Assembly (NCBI GenBank): GCA_963980215.1
Contig: CAXBYZ010000002.1
Location: forward strand, 1-64,000
Reading direction: 5' to 3'
Source: CAXBYZ01 sp963980215
Lineage (GTDB): Bacteria > Patescibacteriota > Microgenomatia > UBA1400 > CG1-02-47-37
DNA length: 64,000 nt
Positions 15,698-24,532 of the stretch are shown piece after piece; the first letter of the stretch is position 1, and each line of letters begins with the position of its first letter. The notes below the pieces were generated by a model. It searched no databases and was not told where the DNA came from. It worked only from the letters and a program-made list of their open reading frames with translations. The translations under genes and the position numbers were made by a program.

Positions 15698-18415
15698 ATG
15701 TCACCACAGGAAAGAGCAGTAGTCAGGCTAGCAAAACTTCCTATAAGACTTGCCCTATCTGTTGTAGATACTCCAAATGCTGTGCTCACTAGAGACCTAG
15801 AAGAGAGTCTCTCTTTCGGAACCAGGCCAGGTCTTACAAATTTTCTCCTAAACACCTTTAATGACCGACTACAAACAGAGGTAAATTGGAAACTAAATCA
15901 TCCTCAATTATATTACCCTCTAGCAAATAAACCAGAAGAAGCCGTTGTCTTTGAGCTTTATGATACTCACGCTCAGCTTGCTACCAACTTTTTAGCTACC
16001 GCAGGCAGAACTCTACCAAGTTCAGAAACATCTAAACATAACGCCCAACTTTTAACTAGACTGGCTATTAATTTAATTATTCAGTCAGAAAATTGTTATA
16101 AACCCAGCACCAGCACTGAAATATTTGAAGATAAAAGACTAGCCTCCATCACTACCAGAGTTGCCCAAACTCCTCTCGATCCAAACACCACCAAAGCTCT
16201 TGTAGAAGTCATAAAAACCTGCTTCAACAACAAAAGCCCAAATATTGACCAACAAGGTAAACCCATCCATCCACTCCTAAAAATCAAAACTGGCAGCAGA
16301 GTCGACCCAGAGACGAATAAAGTAAAAGAGGTAAATCTAACCCTGGAAACGGCTGAATATCTTTTAGGGCTTCTCACCGACCTCAAATTTAGTCGACCTC
16401 CAAAAGAAGTAGTTCCCTTAATACAATCCCTTGCTTTTGGTATCGAAAACTGGACCAGGTTTGCTATTAAAAATCCAGAAAAATTTGCTCTAGAAGTTAT
16501 TAGAGATATGACTAATACACATCCTTTTGGGAGTTACATTTATACCAAAACAGCCTGTGGACCAGATACTCAAGTTAGTCATACAAAATCAGAGAATCGC
16601 GCTGATGACCTAGGAACTTTACCAGAAAACTGGATGAAAAATGGTAATTTAACCATGGGTAAACAAAGTCCATATCCAGAATATACCACCGATACTTTTA
16701 CTCATTTCCGTCCAAAACAAGCCACCCCAACCAGAAAATTAGAACCAATCGGAGGCGAAACCCCAACCCCATTAAGAATTAACGATAGGATAGCATCAAC
16801 TGCAATCAGACATTTCTCTAAATTTCATCCTGGTAGATGGATTGAAAATTTTTCTAGATTTCCTTGGTACTCTGAAAAATATAAAACTATGGGCGGTGAA
16901 GTCGCCTATGTTGATGACCGTCATAGTTATCAAGAATTAGCTAATGCCCAAGCTGAAATTGTAAAAAAACGAGTCGATCAACTCAAAATTATTATTGATA
17001 AAAGTAACTCACCAGACTCCAAACTCACTGCTACTCACGCCTTAGCTTGTTATCTGGTCGATTATCAAGATGACGAAAGAGGAATTAGTCATAGTTTAAG
17101 AAGTGCTCTAGACAAACACATTGCCCCCTTACTGGCACAAATAATTATCAATAGTCAACCTAATGATGCTATCTGGCCCATGCTTCAAAACACAGTGCCA
17201 CTCATGCCGTTTAGTAGTATTGACACCATGCTTCAACACATGGAGCAAAATATGGGCACCACTCAACACTGCTTTAACTGGGCCGCCTTTTGCTACATTG
17301 CCCACGGAGATATTGCTCAAAGTGGTTTTAATGGAATACACGTTAGCGATGAAACCAGAAAAGCCATTTTCTATAGTGCTCAACGAGTTATTTTTGACAA
17401 ACTTCCAGATCAAAAAAGTGCCGGAGTTAACTTTGTTCACCCTATTATGGCTTTTGCCAACCCCAAACAATATCCTCATTTTCAAGAATCTATTGAAGTT
17501 GCAAGTTTAAATGTCCACGCTCTTGCCCCCAGAATAACTCAATCATGGAAAGAGTATGTAGCTTATGATTTACGAGGCCACGATACTAACCCTCCGTTTA
17601 CAGCAGAAAAAATCAAACCATTACTCAATCTTCTCCCAGATCCAGAATCTGTTAGAGAACTCATGCAACAACTTCAAAAGATTAAAGATCCAGCAAGTGA
17701 ACTAGACTCTATCCTCCCTGGCCTTGCTCAGGAACTAAACGAATCAAGACAATCCTTAATCCAAGCTCTTGACATTCTTGCCCCCACAGACAAAATAGTA
17801 GATTTCGATGAATTACAAGATTTTTTAAATAAAGAAAGCCTTAATCCGCAAGATATTGAAGATCTCCAAGCAAGAATAGTAGCTAAAATTTTTGATAAAC
17901 CTGGTGACGCCGCCATCATCATTGCCTTAAAGGAATCAGGACTCCTTCCCCTTCTTACCAAAAATGAAGCAATAAAAGCTGCTAAAATTACTGCTCTTAG
18001 AGGGGTTGTCTCAAGTACAGCTAAAAATCTCTCTGATAGTGCCATGGAAGCTATGCTCACCAAAATTGAAACTCAACTAGAACCAATCAAAGCCACTCTC
18101 GCTCTTCAGCAAACTGCTCTTGATATCACCAAAAGTATCAGAGAAGGGTTTTCTGATATTATGAAAACTCAAATTAATTTAAAACTCAAATATGTTAATC
18201 ATCTCCAAAATCTGGTCAACTCCCAACATGAAAACACAGAGTTGCAAAGGGTTAGAAAAACAGTTTATAACAACTGCGGTAAAATTAGAAAAGAGTTAAA
18301 ATGTAACATAAGTCAATTATTACCTAATCTTACCCTTGAAGAGCTTGTCGAAATCCTTAACCTTCCCCCAGAAATACAAGAAATTTTACTACAAACAAAT
18401 ACAACTACTACCTAA
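15698..18415 (+). CDS. large unknown helical protein
   Basis: 905 residues with no transmembrane segment or signal peptide, mostly predicted helical. The last third is rich in Leu/Glu/Lys repeats (EELQDF, LQARIVAKIF, LEELVEILNLPPEIQEILLQ) that look like an alpha-solenoid or coiled-coil region. A central region (about 360-410) is Pro/Arg/His-rich. I recognise no domain. It uses AGA codons and has little C-over-G skew compared with neighbours, consistent with recent transfer. It has its own strong promoter and a likely downstream partner at 18431. Confidence 0.6.
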   Translation: MSPQERAVVRLAKLPIRLALSVVDTPNAVLTRDLEESLSFGTRPGLTNFLLNTFNDRLQTEVNWKLNHPQLYYPLANKPEEAVVFELYDTHAQLATNFLATAGRTLPSSETSKHNAQLLTRLAINLIIQSENCYKPSTSTEIFEDKRLASITTRVAQTPLDPNTTKALVEVIKTCFNNKSPNIDQQGKPIHPLLKIKTGSRVDPETNKVKEVNLTLETAEYLLGLLTDLKFSRPPKEVVPLIQSLAFGIENWTRFAIKNPEKFALEVIRDMTNTHPFGSYIYTKTACGPDTQVSHTKSENRADDLGTLPENWMKNGNLTMGKQSPYPEYTTDTFTHFRPKQATPTRKLEPIGGETPTPLRINDRIASTAIRHFSKFHPGRWIENFSRFPWYSEKYKTMGGEVAYVDDRHSYQELANAQAEIVKKRVDQLKIIIDKSNSPDSKLTATHALACYLVDYQDDERGISHSLRSALDKHIAPLLAQIIINSQPNDAIWPMLQNTVPLMPFSSIDTMLQHMEQNMGTTQHCFNWAAFCYIAHGDIAQSGFNGIHVSDETRKAIFYSAQRVIFDKLPDQKSAGVNFVHPIMAFANPKQYPHFQESIEVASLNVHALAPRITQSWKEYVAYDLRGHDTNPPFTAEKIKPLLNLLPDPESVRELMQQLQKIKDPASELDSILPGLAQELNESRQSLIQALDILAPTDKIVDFDELQDFLNKESLNPQDIEDLQARIVAKIFDKPGDAAIIIALKESGLLPLLTKNEAIKAAKITALRGVVSSTAKNLSDSAMEAMLTKIETQLEPIKATLALQQTALDITKSIREGFSDIMKTQINLKLKYVNHLQNLVNSQHENTELQRVRKTVYNNCGKIRKELKCNISQLLPNLTLEELVEILNLPPEIQEILLQTNTTTT

Positions 18416-18430
18416 AAACCCTAAGTTAAT

Positions 18431-18793
18431 ATGAATCATGAAACCACATCACCCATCAAGCGACTAGACTCAAATTCCCCACCATCTTCTCCGCCCAACA
18501 TCATTGATTTCTATCAACATATTTTTTTTCAAAAAATTATTCTTCCATTTCTTCTCAATCCAATAATGAAAGCACGAGCCAAAGAAGAAGAACATTATTT
18601 TGGAGAAATAGTAACCGAAAAAACTCGTAAATTTTTTGGATTACCAGTTAATCCTTACGGAAATAGAGCATGGAGGGAAGTAAAACAAGAAAAATATCTT
18701 GTTCGTGATGAGCAAGGACGTATAATGTCTCTAGCTGAGTATCGAGAAAAATACCCCAATAGTAACCAACACCCTGTACAAAACATATATTAA
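18431..18793 (+). CDS. small unknown protein
   Basis: 120 residues, 15 bp after the 905-residue gene and probably cotranscribed. It has a Ser/Pro-rich N-terminus, a central amphipathic stretch (IDFYQHIFFQKIILPFLL) and a charged C-terminal part (YLVRDEQGRIMSLAEYREKY). No family recognised. It is convergent with the gene at 18812. Confidence 0.5.
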   Translation: MNHETTSPIKRLDSNSPPSSPPNIIDFYQHIFFQKIILPFLLNPIMKARAKEEEHYFGEIVTEKTRKFFGLPVNPYGNRAWREVKQEKYLVRDEQGRIMSLAEYREKYPNSNQHPVQNIY

Positions 18794-18811
18794 ATCAATC
18801 ATTACCAAACT

Positions 18812-20062
18812 CTAACTCAATATCTCCCTTGCCACCTCACTTTCCCTCATCTCCCCCAGTAATTTCTGCGCTTCAAGATACATCCCTGCATTATATCCAC
18901 TATTCTCCCAATCACGACTACAGACAACATCCGTGCTCACAGTGCTTGACCTATCCAAATTATATGGCCGTAAACCCACCCGATTAATCTTCACTCTCCG
19001 AATAACCGGCACCATCGTGCCTCTCTCGGTCAACTGCAACCCCAAAGCCCGACCATCTAGCTTAGATAAATCATTTTCCTGTATCTCTGCCAAAGTCCTC
19101 GCCGTCAACCAATCAACTAACCTTACTACTCGATCTACATAACTATTATCACCTGTCTGACGGACTGGCCAACCCGGCATAAAATTCCATACCTCCCATT
19201 TATATCCATGACTATCATCCAAAGTCACCCTCAACTTATCCGGCCTAATAGAAAAAACTACACCCAAACCATGCATCACCGCACTTACCCGCAAACCACA
19301 ACACTGAGTAATTTGACTACTCTCTTTATTCCGCAGATTACTAGTCCAAGTTAAGTTATCTCTATGATATTTGCGCAGATTATCAGCCATTGCTAGCAAC
19401 ATTCCCCCCATTTCCATTTCCTTCCAAGCCAGAGTCATCTCTTGCGGACCAGGGAACTGCACCAGCCATTGACTCCGTTCCTGAGGATCCAAACTATCAA
19501 ATGATAAAGTACCGCTAAACGGATAACCAGCCCTGATCTTAGCTATTACTTTCTCCATCATTAAGTTATATGCAAACTGTCCGTCTACTTCTTTCTCAAG
19601 GATCGTCTGATTACTGTTATATCCAATCGCCAACCTCCTATCATCCAAAGTCGACCTCACCCAATTCAACCCCTTCTCTGATATTGTAGGAGTTACTATC
19701 CTAAAGCTATTATCTAAATATCTAATATATTCCCCATAATATGCGTCATCATCTTTTTTATAAATCAACGGCACACCACCTTCGTCAGACTTAACCGGCC
19801 TTGATGCCCACCACAAATCCGTCAACCTAGACAAATGACTTATCCCCACCCTCATCGCCATCCTCAAATGCTCCTGTGTTACTTTCTCTCCTTTCATTAA
19901 TGCCTCAGCATAACCTGGATGATCCATCGCCCAACCAGCCGCCATCAGCTTACCCAAAGAAAGTTTAGGATATGGTGACTGCCTTTCCGGCCTACCATCC
20001 ACCACACTATATCCACTCACGAAATCTGGCATTAAAGATTTCTGCCTTGCGCGTTCTGTCAT
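18812..20062 (-). CDS. unknown protein
   Basis: 416 residues, soluble, with no recognised motif. There are several Trp-rich segments (WGWAMDHP-like near the N-terminus, LTDLWWASRPV, GYKWEVWNFMPGWPV) and a cysteine pair (QITQCCGLRV). The start is uncertain: ATG 20062 is used, but an ATG ten codons in (20032) is also possible. It is convergent with the 18431 gene and may belong to the same unknown block. Confidence 0.55.
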   Translation of the reverse strand: MTERARQKSLMPDFVSGYSVVDGRPERQSPYPKLSLGKLMAAGWAMDHPGYAEALMKGEKVTQEHLRMAMRVGISHLSRLTDLWWASRPVKSDEGGVPLIYKKDDDAYYGEYIRYLDNSFRIVTPTISEKGLNWVRSTLDDRRLAIGYNSNQTILEKEVDGQFAYNLMMEKVIAKIRAGYPFSGTLSFDSLDPQERSQWLVQFPGPQEMTLAWKEMEMGGMLLAMADNLRKYHRDNLTWTSNLRNKESSQITQCCGLRVSAVMHGLGVVFSIRPDKLRVTLDDSHGYKWEVWNFMPGWPVRQTGDNSYVDRVVRLVDWLTARTLAEIQENDLSKLDGRALGLQLTERGTMVPVIRRVKINRVGLRPYNLDRSSTVSTDVVCSRDWENSGYNAGMYLEAQKLLGEMRESEVAREILS

Positions 20063-20149
20063 ATATACACCACAATGCGAGCAGGCTTATATTTACTATA
20101 TACAACTTTACACTCTTACTCAAACTACCGTATAATCTCCTCACTGCCC

Positions 20150-20155
20150 TATACT
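20150..20155 (+). promoter_or_regulatory. -10 box TATACT, leaderless, for the ligase
   Basis: TATACT ends 7 nt before the ATG at 20163. A second box, TATAAT at 20155-20160, overlaps it but is too close to the start codon. Confidence 0.5.
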
Positions 20156-20162
20156 ATAATAT

Positions 20163-21392
20163 ATGACACCAAAATCCTGGCAGCTAAAACTTTTCTACCT
20201 CATCTTATTTTTAATTCCTTCCAATCTCGCCAAACACTTCATCCTCCCTTCATCCTACGTCTCCGGCATCTTAGTTGACTACCTCATCCCTACTATTTAT
20301 CTCACTGATATTCTTATCCTCACCCTCCTTGTTTGTAACAAAGGACTGTCCTTTGTTACAGTTGTTAAATCAAGCTTTTTTGTTTTCTTGCTCTGCTTAC
20401 TCCCCTCAATCATTTTCGCCTCCTCCCCAATTCCAGCTATCTACAAGTACTTAAAACTCATAGAGCTAGTCTTATTTTCCCTCTGGGTCAAACAAAATAT
20501 TAATCTAAAAAAACATCTACAACCCATTATTACTATCCTTACCCTCTCTACCCTCTTTCAATCTCTCCTAGCCTTAACTCAATGGTTCAAACAATCATCG
20601 CTTTTTGGTTACTATTTTTTGGGCGAACAACCCTTTACCTCAGCTTCAGTTGGTATTGATAAAATCACTTGGTTCACTGGCGCTATCAAAATCCCCCCTA
20701 TGGGCACCTTCCCTCACCCCAATGTTTTAGGAGGCTTTTTAGCCGTAGTTTTACCGCTTATCCTCTATAAGGGTCTTAATTCCAACACAAGGTTACGAAC
20801 CTTGTGTTACACCTCATTTTTGCTCGGTCTCCTCACCCTTTTTCTCACCTTCTCTCTCTCCGCTTGGTTAGCCTTTCTCTTAATCGGCCTTCCCCTCACC
20901 CTAAAGAAAATATTTAAGGTTCGGAACCTTAAATTTATCTTTATCTACTCAGGGCTTTTCTTAATCCTCTTTTCTTTTGCTACCAAATTTACCTTTCTTG
21001 CTCCCCAAAGCTCCTTTAGCCGTCGTTCTCAACTAACCCAGATTGCTCTCAAATCTTTTACCCACTCACCCATTGTTGGTGTTGGCCTTAATAACTTTAC
21101 CATTAACATGGAACACTACGGCTACATCACTTCCACTACTCGTTTTCTCCAACCCGTCCATAACATCTTTCTTTTAATCCTCTCCGAAACCGGCCTCATC
21201 GGCCTTGCTGGCTTTCTTTATCTTTTAGGTTCAAAACTTCAGCAATTGCGACTCCGACAAAAGTCGGAGCAAGTTTTGAACCTAAAAATATTCTTAATCC
21301 CTCTCCTCACCCTCCTCTTCCTCGGCCTCTTCGATCACTACCCTTTTACCATCCAACAAAGTTTATTGCTACTCTTTACCCTAATTAACTAA
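20163..21392 (+). CDS. O-antigen ligase/polymerase family membrane protein
   Basis: 409 residues with about ten hydrophobic segments. The Wzy/WaaL signature region is clear: GTFPHPNVLGGFLAVVLPLIL near 180-200 and, in the large extracytoplasmic loop, VGVGLNNFTINMEHYGY followed by PVHNIFLLILSETGLIG. These proteins join or polymerise lipid-linked glycans at the outer face of the membrane. Four palindromic elements are translated in frame (20334-20360, 20784-20808, 20912-20934, 21228-21282), mostly at loop positions between helices. It probably serves the glycan island downstream. Confidence 0.85.
   Translation: MTPKSWQLKLFYLILFLIPSNLAKHFILPSSYVSGILVDYLIPTIYLTDILILTLLVCNKGLSFVTVVKSSFFVFLLCLLPSIIFASSPIPAIYKYLKLIELVLFSLWVKQNINLKKHLQPIITILTLSTLFQSLLALTQWFKQSSLFGYYFLGEQPFTSASVGIDKITWFTGAIKIPPMGTFPHPNVLGGFLAVVLPLILYKGLNSNTRLRTLCYTSFLLGLLTLFLTFSLSAWLAFLLIGLPLTLKKIFKVRNLKFIFIYSGLFLILFSFATKFTFLAPQSSFSRRSQLTQIALKSFTHSPIVGVGLNNFTINMEHYGYITSTTRFLQPVHNIFLLILSETGLIGLAGFLYLLGSKLQQLRLRQKSEQVLNLKIFLIPLLTLLFLGLFDHYPFTIQQSLLLLFTLIN
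20334..20360. repeat. GTAACAAAGGAC palindrome in ligase gene
   Basis: 13-nt arms (TGTAACAAAGGAC) and a 1-nt centre, perfect. Translated CNKGLSFVT. It is the same element as the pair flanking the transposase. Confidence 0.92.
20784..20808. repeat. GGTTACGAACC-type palindrome in ligase gene
   Basis: 11-nt arms (AACACAAGGTT) around ACG. Translated NTRLRTLC, in frame. Confidence 0.88.
20912..20934. repeat. GGTTCGGAACC palindrome in ligase gene
   Basis: 11-nt arms (ATTTAAGGTTC) and a 1-nt centre. Translated KVRNLK, the same reading phase as the copies in argS, the radical SAM gene and the MBL gene. Confidence 0.88.
21228..21282. repeat. family B palindromic element in ligase gene
   Basis: 55 bp with 49 identities to the tsaD copy (6494-6548). 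The outer-stem changes are compensatory. It is read in a different frame, giving KLQQLRLRQKSEQVLNL. Confidence 0.92.
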
Positions 21393-21428
21393 TATTGTAT
21401 ATTATTATTTGTCTTTTCTTATCTTCAT

Positions 21429-22040
21429 ATGCAAAAAAATAAGTTACTTAAAATTAGCATTCTTTGTTCACATAAAGATCCAGAAAACAAAGACAAAATC
21501 TTAATTAACTCCATTATCGATAAGATTATTACTAACAAGCTTGATCAAAAAATCCAAATCTTTCATGGTGGTAGCATAGGTACTATGATGTATCTGAGGG
21601 ACCAATTAACCCAAAACAATATCTATAATACTGGGGTCATTTCTGATCCGTATATCAACCATGAACTAGAAAACAAATCATTTAAAGTTATTAGATATAA
21701 AAGTATTTTTTCAAGATTCGAAAAACTTGTTCAGTCTAAAATAATCCTCACTCTTCCTAATGGTGGCGAAGGTACTGAAGCTGAACTAAGAGCTGCGTTA
21801 ACTACAATTAAAGTTCTTGGTTGGAAACAAAAAAATAATTTTCCAATACTAAACTGTGAAAAAAAAACTCTATGCGTGACCGGAAAATTTATTAAACGAA
21901 CAAAAAACTATTTAAACTATTGGCTTGATCAAGGCAATACAAGTTTTATCTCCCCAATTGTATCTCAATCAATTCATTACCTAAGCAATAATATTCCCAA
22001 ACAGCTTATTACCATCATCAACCAATCTATTTATTTATAA
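21429..22040 (+). CDS. LOG-like Rossmann protein
   Basis: 203 residues. HGGSIGTMMYLRDQL near 50-65 and LPNGGEGTEAELRAAL near 113-128 match the LOG/TIGR00730 family, whose core is PGGxGTxxE. LOG enzymes are nucleoside-5'-monophosphate phosphoribohydrolases, and relatives (SLOG) bind nucleotide signals. The usual Arg of the M-x-x-RK motif is not obvious. The next gene starts 6 bp later, so the two form an operon. The pair is AT-rich with weak strand skew and no palindromic elements, so it is probably a late arrival. Confidence 0.7.
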   Translation: MQKNKLLKISILCSHKDPENKDKILINSIIDKIITNKLDQKIQIFHGGSIGTMMYLRDQLTQNNIYNTGVISDPYINHELENKSFKVIRYKSIFSRFEKLVQSKIILTLPNGGEGTEAELRAALTTIKVLGWKQKNNFPILNCEKKTLCVTGKFIKRTKNYLNYWLDQGNTSFISPIVSQSIHYLSNNIPKQLITIINQSIYL

Positions 22041-22045
22041 GCATC

Positions 22046-22651
22046 ATGTTGCCAATTAATGAAAAAATCACTACATGGCTAAATCATCTTAAACTTAAGT
22101 TTTCCCTCCAGCAAAAAGAACAGACAGAAATTACTATTCCTTTATCTAACAATCAAATCATATCAAGCCTTTCAAAGAATAAAAATCTAAAATTTATTTC
22201 TAAAATTCTCATTAAGGATGTTTTCCTTAATCGAACATTACCTTACAAAATAAGAATAAGATTTAAGTATCATAAGAAAAATCTTTCTGAGTTGTTAATC
22301 CTTGAATCTAAATCCAATATGCAACTATTGCCCTCTTATCAACTAAAAACAAAAAAACTCAATGTTTATAAAATATGTCTTACAAATAATCATAACATCC
22401 AAACGAAGCTCTTAAGCTCAATCACGGAGCAAAAACAATACCAGATTACTAAAATCAGAACAACTCTTCAATCGCATATTAATAATACTCCTATTTTTTT
22501 TGACTTCGACGCTCTCGAGCAAGTCATAACATTCTCAAAACACTTACCTTCAATCTCTATTCCTAACTACTGTCTTGATATCGAAACTTCAAGTCAATTC
22601 GATATCAAACAATTACTTAATTATCTAAAAAAAATTGACATACATTTGTAA
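22046..22651 (+). CDS. unknown protein, possibly CYTH-like
   Basis: 201 residues, Lys/Ile/Asn-rich. Alternating charged strands (EITIPL, YKIRIRFKYH, KIRTTLQSH, IFFDFD, YCLDIETS) are arranged in a way that recalls the CYTH/triphosphate-tunnel fold. The defining EXEXK motif is not intact, so this is only a suggestion. It directly follows the LOG-like gene. Confidence 0.5.
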   Translation: MLPINEKITTWLNHLKLKFSLQQKEQTEITIPLSNNQIISSLSKNKNLKFISKILIKDVFLNRTLPYKIRIRFKYHKKNLSELLILESKSNMQLLPSYQLKTKKLNVYKICLTNNHNIQTKLLSSITEQKQYQITKIRTTLQSHINNTPIFFDFDALEQVITFSKHLPSISIPNYCLDIETSSQFDIKQLLNYLKKIDIHL

Positions 22652-22691
22652 TATTGCACGAATACTAATCTACCATTCTAAAAAACTCCCA

Positions 22692-24437
22692 TCACATCTT
22701 TTCCGGCGCCTCTATTCCCAACATCCCCAAACCTCTCTTTAATATCTCCCCGGTTACTTTAGTCAACCACAATCTAAAATTCTTTTGCTCTTCACTCTCC
22801 GCTTTTAATATCGAGCACTTATTGTAAAAACTATTATATTTTTGGGCCAAATCATACAAGTAATTAGCTACCAAATTAGGCGCCAACTCCTCCGCCGCTT
22901 CTATAACCACTTCCTCAAACCGATACAAACTTCTCAACACTACTTTCTCCTCCTCTTTCAAATTTTCCAGGTTCGGAACCTGGAATTTACTATCGGACTT
23001 GAGTAGTACCGACTGAGTCCGGGCATAAGTATACTGCAAATACGGCCCCGAGTTCCCCTGCAAACTCACCGCTTCTTCCATATCGAAATTAATCTTCACC
23101 CCTGGTCCAACCTTTAAAAACGAGTACTTCACCGCTCCCACTCCAATCATTTCCGCCGTTTTTTCGTCCACTTTATAACTAGCTTGAACTTTTTTTACCG
23201 CCTCATCCAGCAACCACCAACCAGTCACCACTCTTCCGGTTCTCGAGGACATCTTACCACCCTTTAAATCCACCAACTCATAAACCCGATGGTACTGCTT
23301 ATCTTTAAACATCTTTGGATCTAGCAATTCTTCTACCTTAAAAGTCACCTCAAAAAAACTCCTCTGTTCCGGACCCACTACATGAATACACTTATCAATC
23401 TCCCCAAAATCACTAAACTCTTGTGGCGCCAAACCCAACTCCTTGGCTTCATAAGTTGCCAAGCCAATACTATTAATAAACACCCTAGTATCCAAACCAT
23501 ACTGAGATCCGTCAAACACCACTGCCCCTTCACTTTTCTTTAATATTCCCCTCTCCAAGGCTTTCTTTGCAATCTTTAAACCCTCACCACACTCCGACTC
23601 AAAATATAGTTTATCGTACTTAGTTCCCACCCGTTTATAAATCAGTTCAAAGTACTCCAAACTCCAATTTCTGGTCTCCTGATAAATCTCAATCACCTCC
23701 CCCTCTCCTTTACCTTCATAAATCTCTTGATTAATCTTAATAATCTCAATCTTGACTTTTTCATGCTTTTCGTAAGCCGTTGCCCCCTTAGCATAAGCCT
23801 TCCCCAAAAACTCAATTCTCTCTAAAATTGACTTACTTTTAACTAGATTGAACTCTTTTGATATAGATAAAATCCCCCACAAGGCTTTAGCAATATGAAG
23901 ACCCACGTCACCTTGATAATTGACTCGTATTACCTTGATTCCCACCGCTTCAAGCAATCTGGTGATCGACTCTCCCAAGGAGATATTCCTCAAATGGCCA
24001 ATGTGAAACTGTTTATGAGTGTTGGGGTGAGCATACTCCACCATCACTTTTTCACCCCACTTAGTCTTACTTTTAAACTTACCCTCTAGCACTCTTTCAG
24101 CTTCTTTGATAAGGGCATCCTCTTGGATTGATATATTAATAAATCCTGGTCCAGCAACTTCAATTTTTTTAACCAATTTCTTTGACATTTGTTCGTGTAA
24201 TCTCTCAACAACCTTCTCTGCTAACTCTCGAGGTGACCTCGGTTCCGAACTCACACCTCCAAGGTGGTGTTGCGCCTGCGGCTCACCTTGAAGGTGTGAC
24301 CAAATCACCATCGCCACATTACAAGCAAAATCCCCATGAGTCATGTCTTCAGGATGCTCCACTTCAAACTCAACTTTTTCTAGCCCCATTTGACTAACTA
24401 CTTCTTGGATTTGTTTTTTAATTTTATCTTTTAGCAT
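22692..24437 (-). CDS. argS: arginyl-tRNA synthetase
   Basis: 581 residues, class I. The HIGH motif is HIGHLRN in YAHPNTHKQFHIGHLRNISLG, and the KMSKS-like loop is KMSSRTGRVV. The N-terminal Add-1 tRNA-binding domain spans about 1-110, and the C-terminal DALR-type anticodon domain includes LQYTYARTQSVL. Two palindromic elements are translated in frame: 24240-24300 in the N-terminal domain (about 22 extra residues at 47-70) and 22965-22985 in the C-terminal domain (QVPNLE). It is transcribed toward 22692; the region upstream holds a candidate RNA on the other strand. Confidence 0.95.
   Translation of the reverse strand: MLKDKIKKQIQEVVSQMGLEKVEFEVEHPEDMTHGDFACNVAMVIWSHLQGEPQAQHHLGGVSSEPRSPRELAEKVVERLHEQMSKKLVKKIEVAGPGFINISIQEDALIKEAERVLEGKFKSKTKWGEKVMVEYAHPNTHKQFHIGHLRNISLGESITRLLEAVGIKVIRVNYQGDVGLHIAKALWGILSISKEFNLVKSKSILERIEFLGKAYAKGATAYEKHEKVKIEIIKINQEIYEGKGEGEVIEIYQETRNWSLEYFELIYKRVGTKYDKLYFESECGEGLKIAKKALERGILKKSEGAVVFDGSQYGLDTRVFINSIGLATYEAKELGLAPQEFSDFGEIDKCIHVVGPEQRSFFEVTFKVEELLDPKMFKDKQYHRVYELVDLKGGKMSSRTGRVVTGWWLLDEAVKKVQASYKVDEKTAEMIGVGAVKYSFLKVGPGVKINFDMEEAVSLQGNSGPYLQYTYARTQSVLLKSDSKFQVPNLENLKEEEKVVLRSLYRFEEVVIEAAEELAPNLVANYLYDLAQKYNSFYNKCSILKAESEEQKNFRLWLTKVTGEILKRGLGMLGIEAPEKM
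22965..22985. repeat. GGTTCGGAACC palindrome in argS
   Basis: 10-nt arms (TTCCAGGTTC) and a 1-nt centre. Translated FQVPNLE. Confidence 0.88.
24240..24300. repeat. family C palindromic element in argS
   Basis: It holds ACACCTCCAAGGTGGTG, the core TTGCGCCTG and CACCTTGAAGGTGTG, flanked by one GGTTCCGAAC. The core is nearly the same as the element at 31958-32004 but is translated in another frame. Confidence 0.85.
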
Positions 24438-24438
24438 T

Positions 24439-24466
24439 TTGACTTAATCAATTAATTTGTTATAAT
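24439..24466 (+). promoter_or_regulatory. consensus promoter of candidate small RNA
   Basis: TTGACT (24439-24444), a 16-nt spacer and TATAAT (24461-24466). No + strand protein gene follows. Confidence 0.7.
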
Positions 24467-24471
24467 ATTCT

Positions 24472-24532
24472 TATCACGATGAGAGGACTACCAAAGGAGG
24501 ACCTTGCTCCCCTAGGGAATGCCTCTCTTTTT
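24472..24532 (+). ncRNA. candidate small structured RNA of about 60 nt
   Basis: Downstream of a near-consensus promoter, GAGAGG (24481-24486) pairs with CCTCTC (24522-24527), followed at once by five T (24528-24532). Inside, GGAG (24496-24499) pairs with CTCC (24507-24510). The layout is promoter, closed stem and U-tract, as expected of an independently terminated RNA. It matches no RNA family I know. A Shine-Dalgarno-like AAAGGAGG sits in the loop region. An alternative reading is a bidirectional terminator for the NYN gene, but the promoter argues against that alone. Confidence 0.55.

Noticed and set aside
24472..24532. T-box or other riboswitch controlling argS
   Set aside because: The structured segment ends in a T-tract on the + strand, opposite to argS, and lacks the T-box AGGGTGG sequence in either direction.
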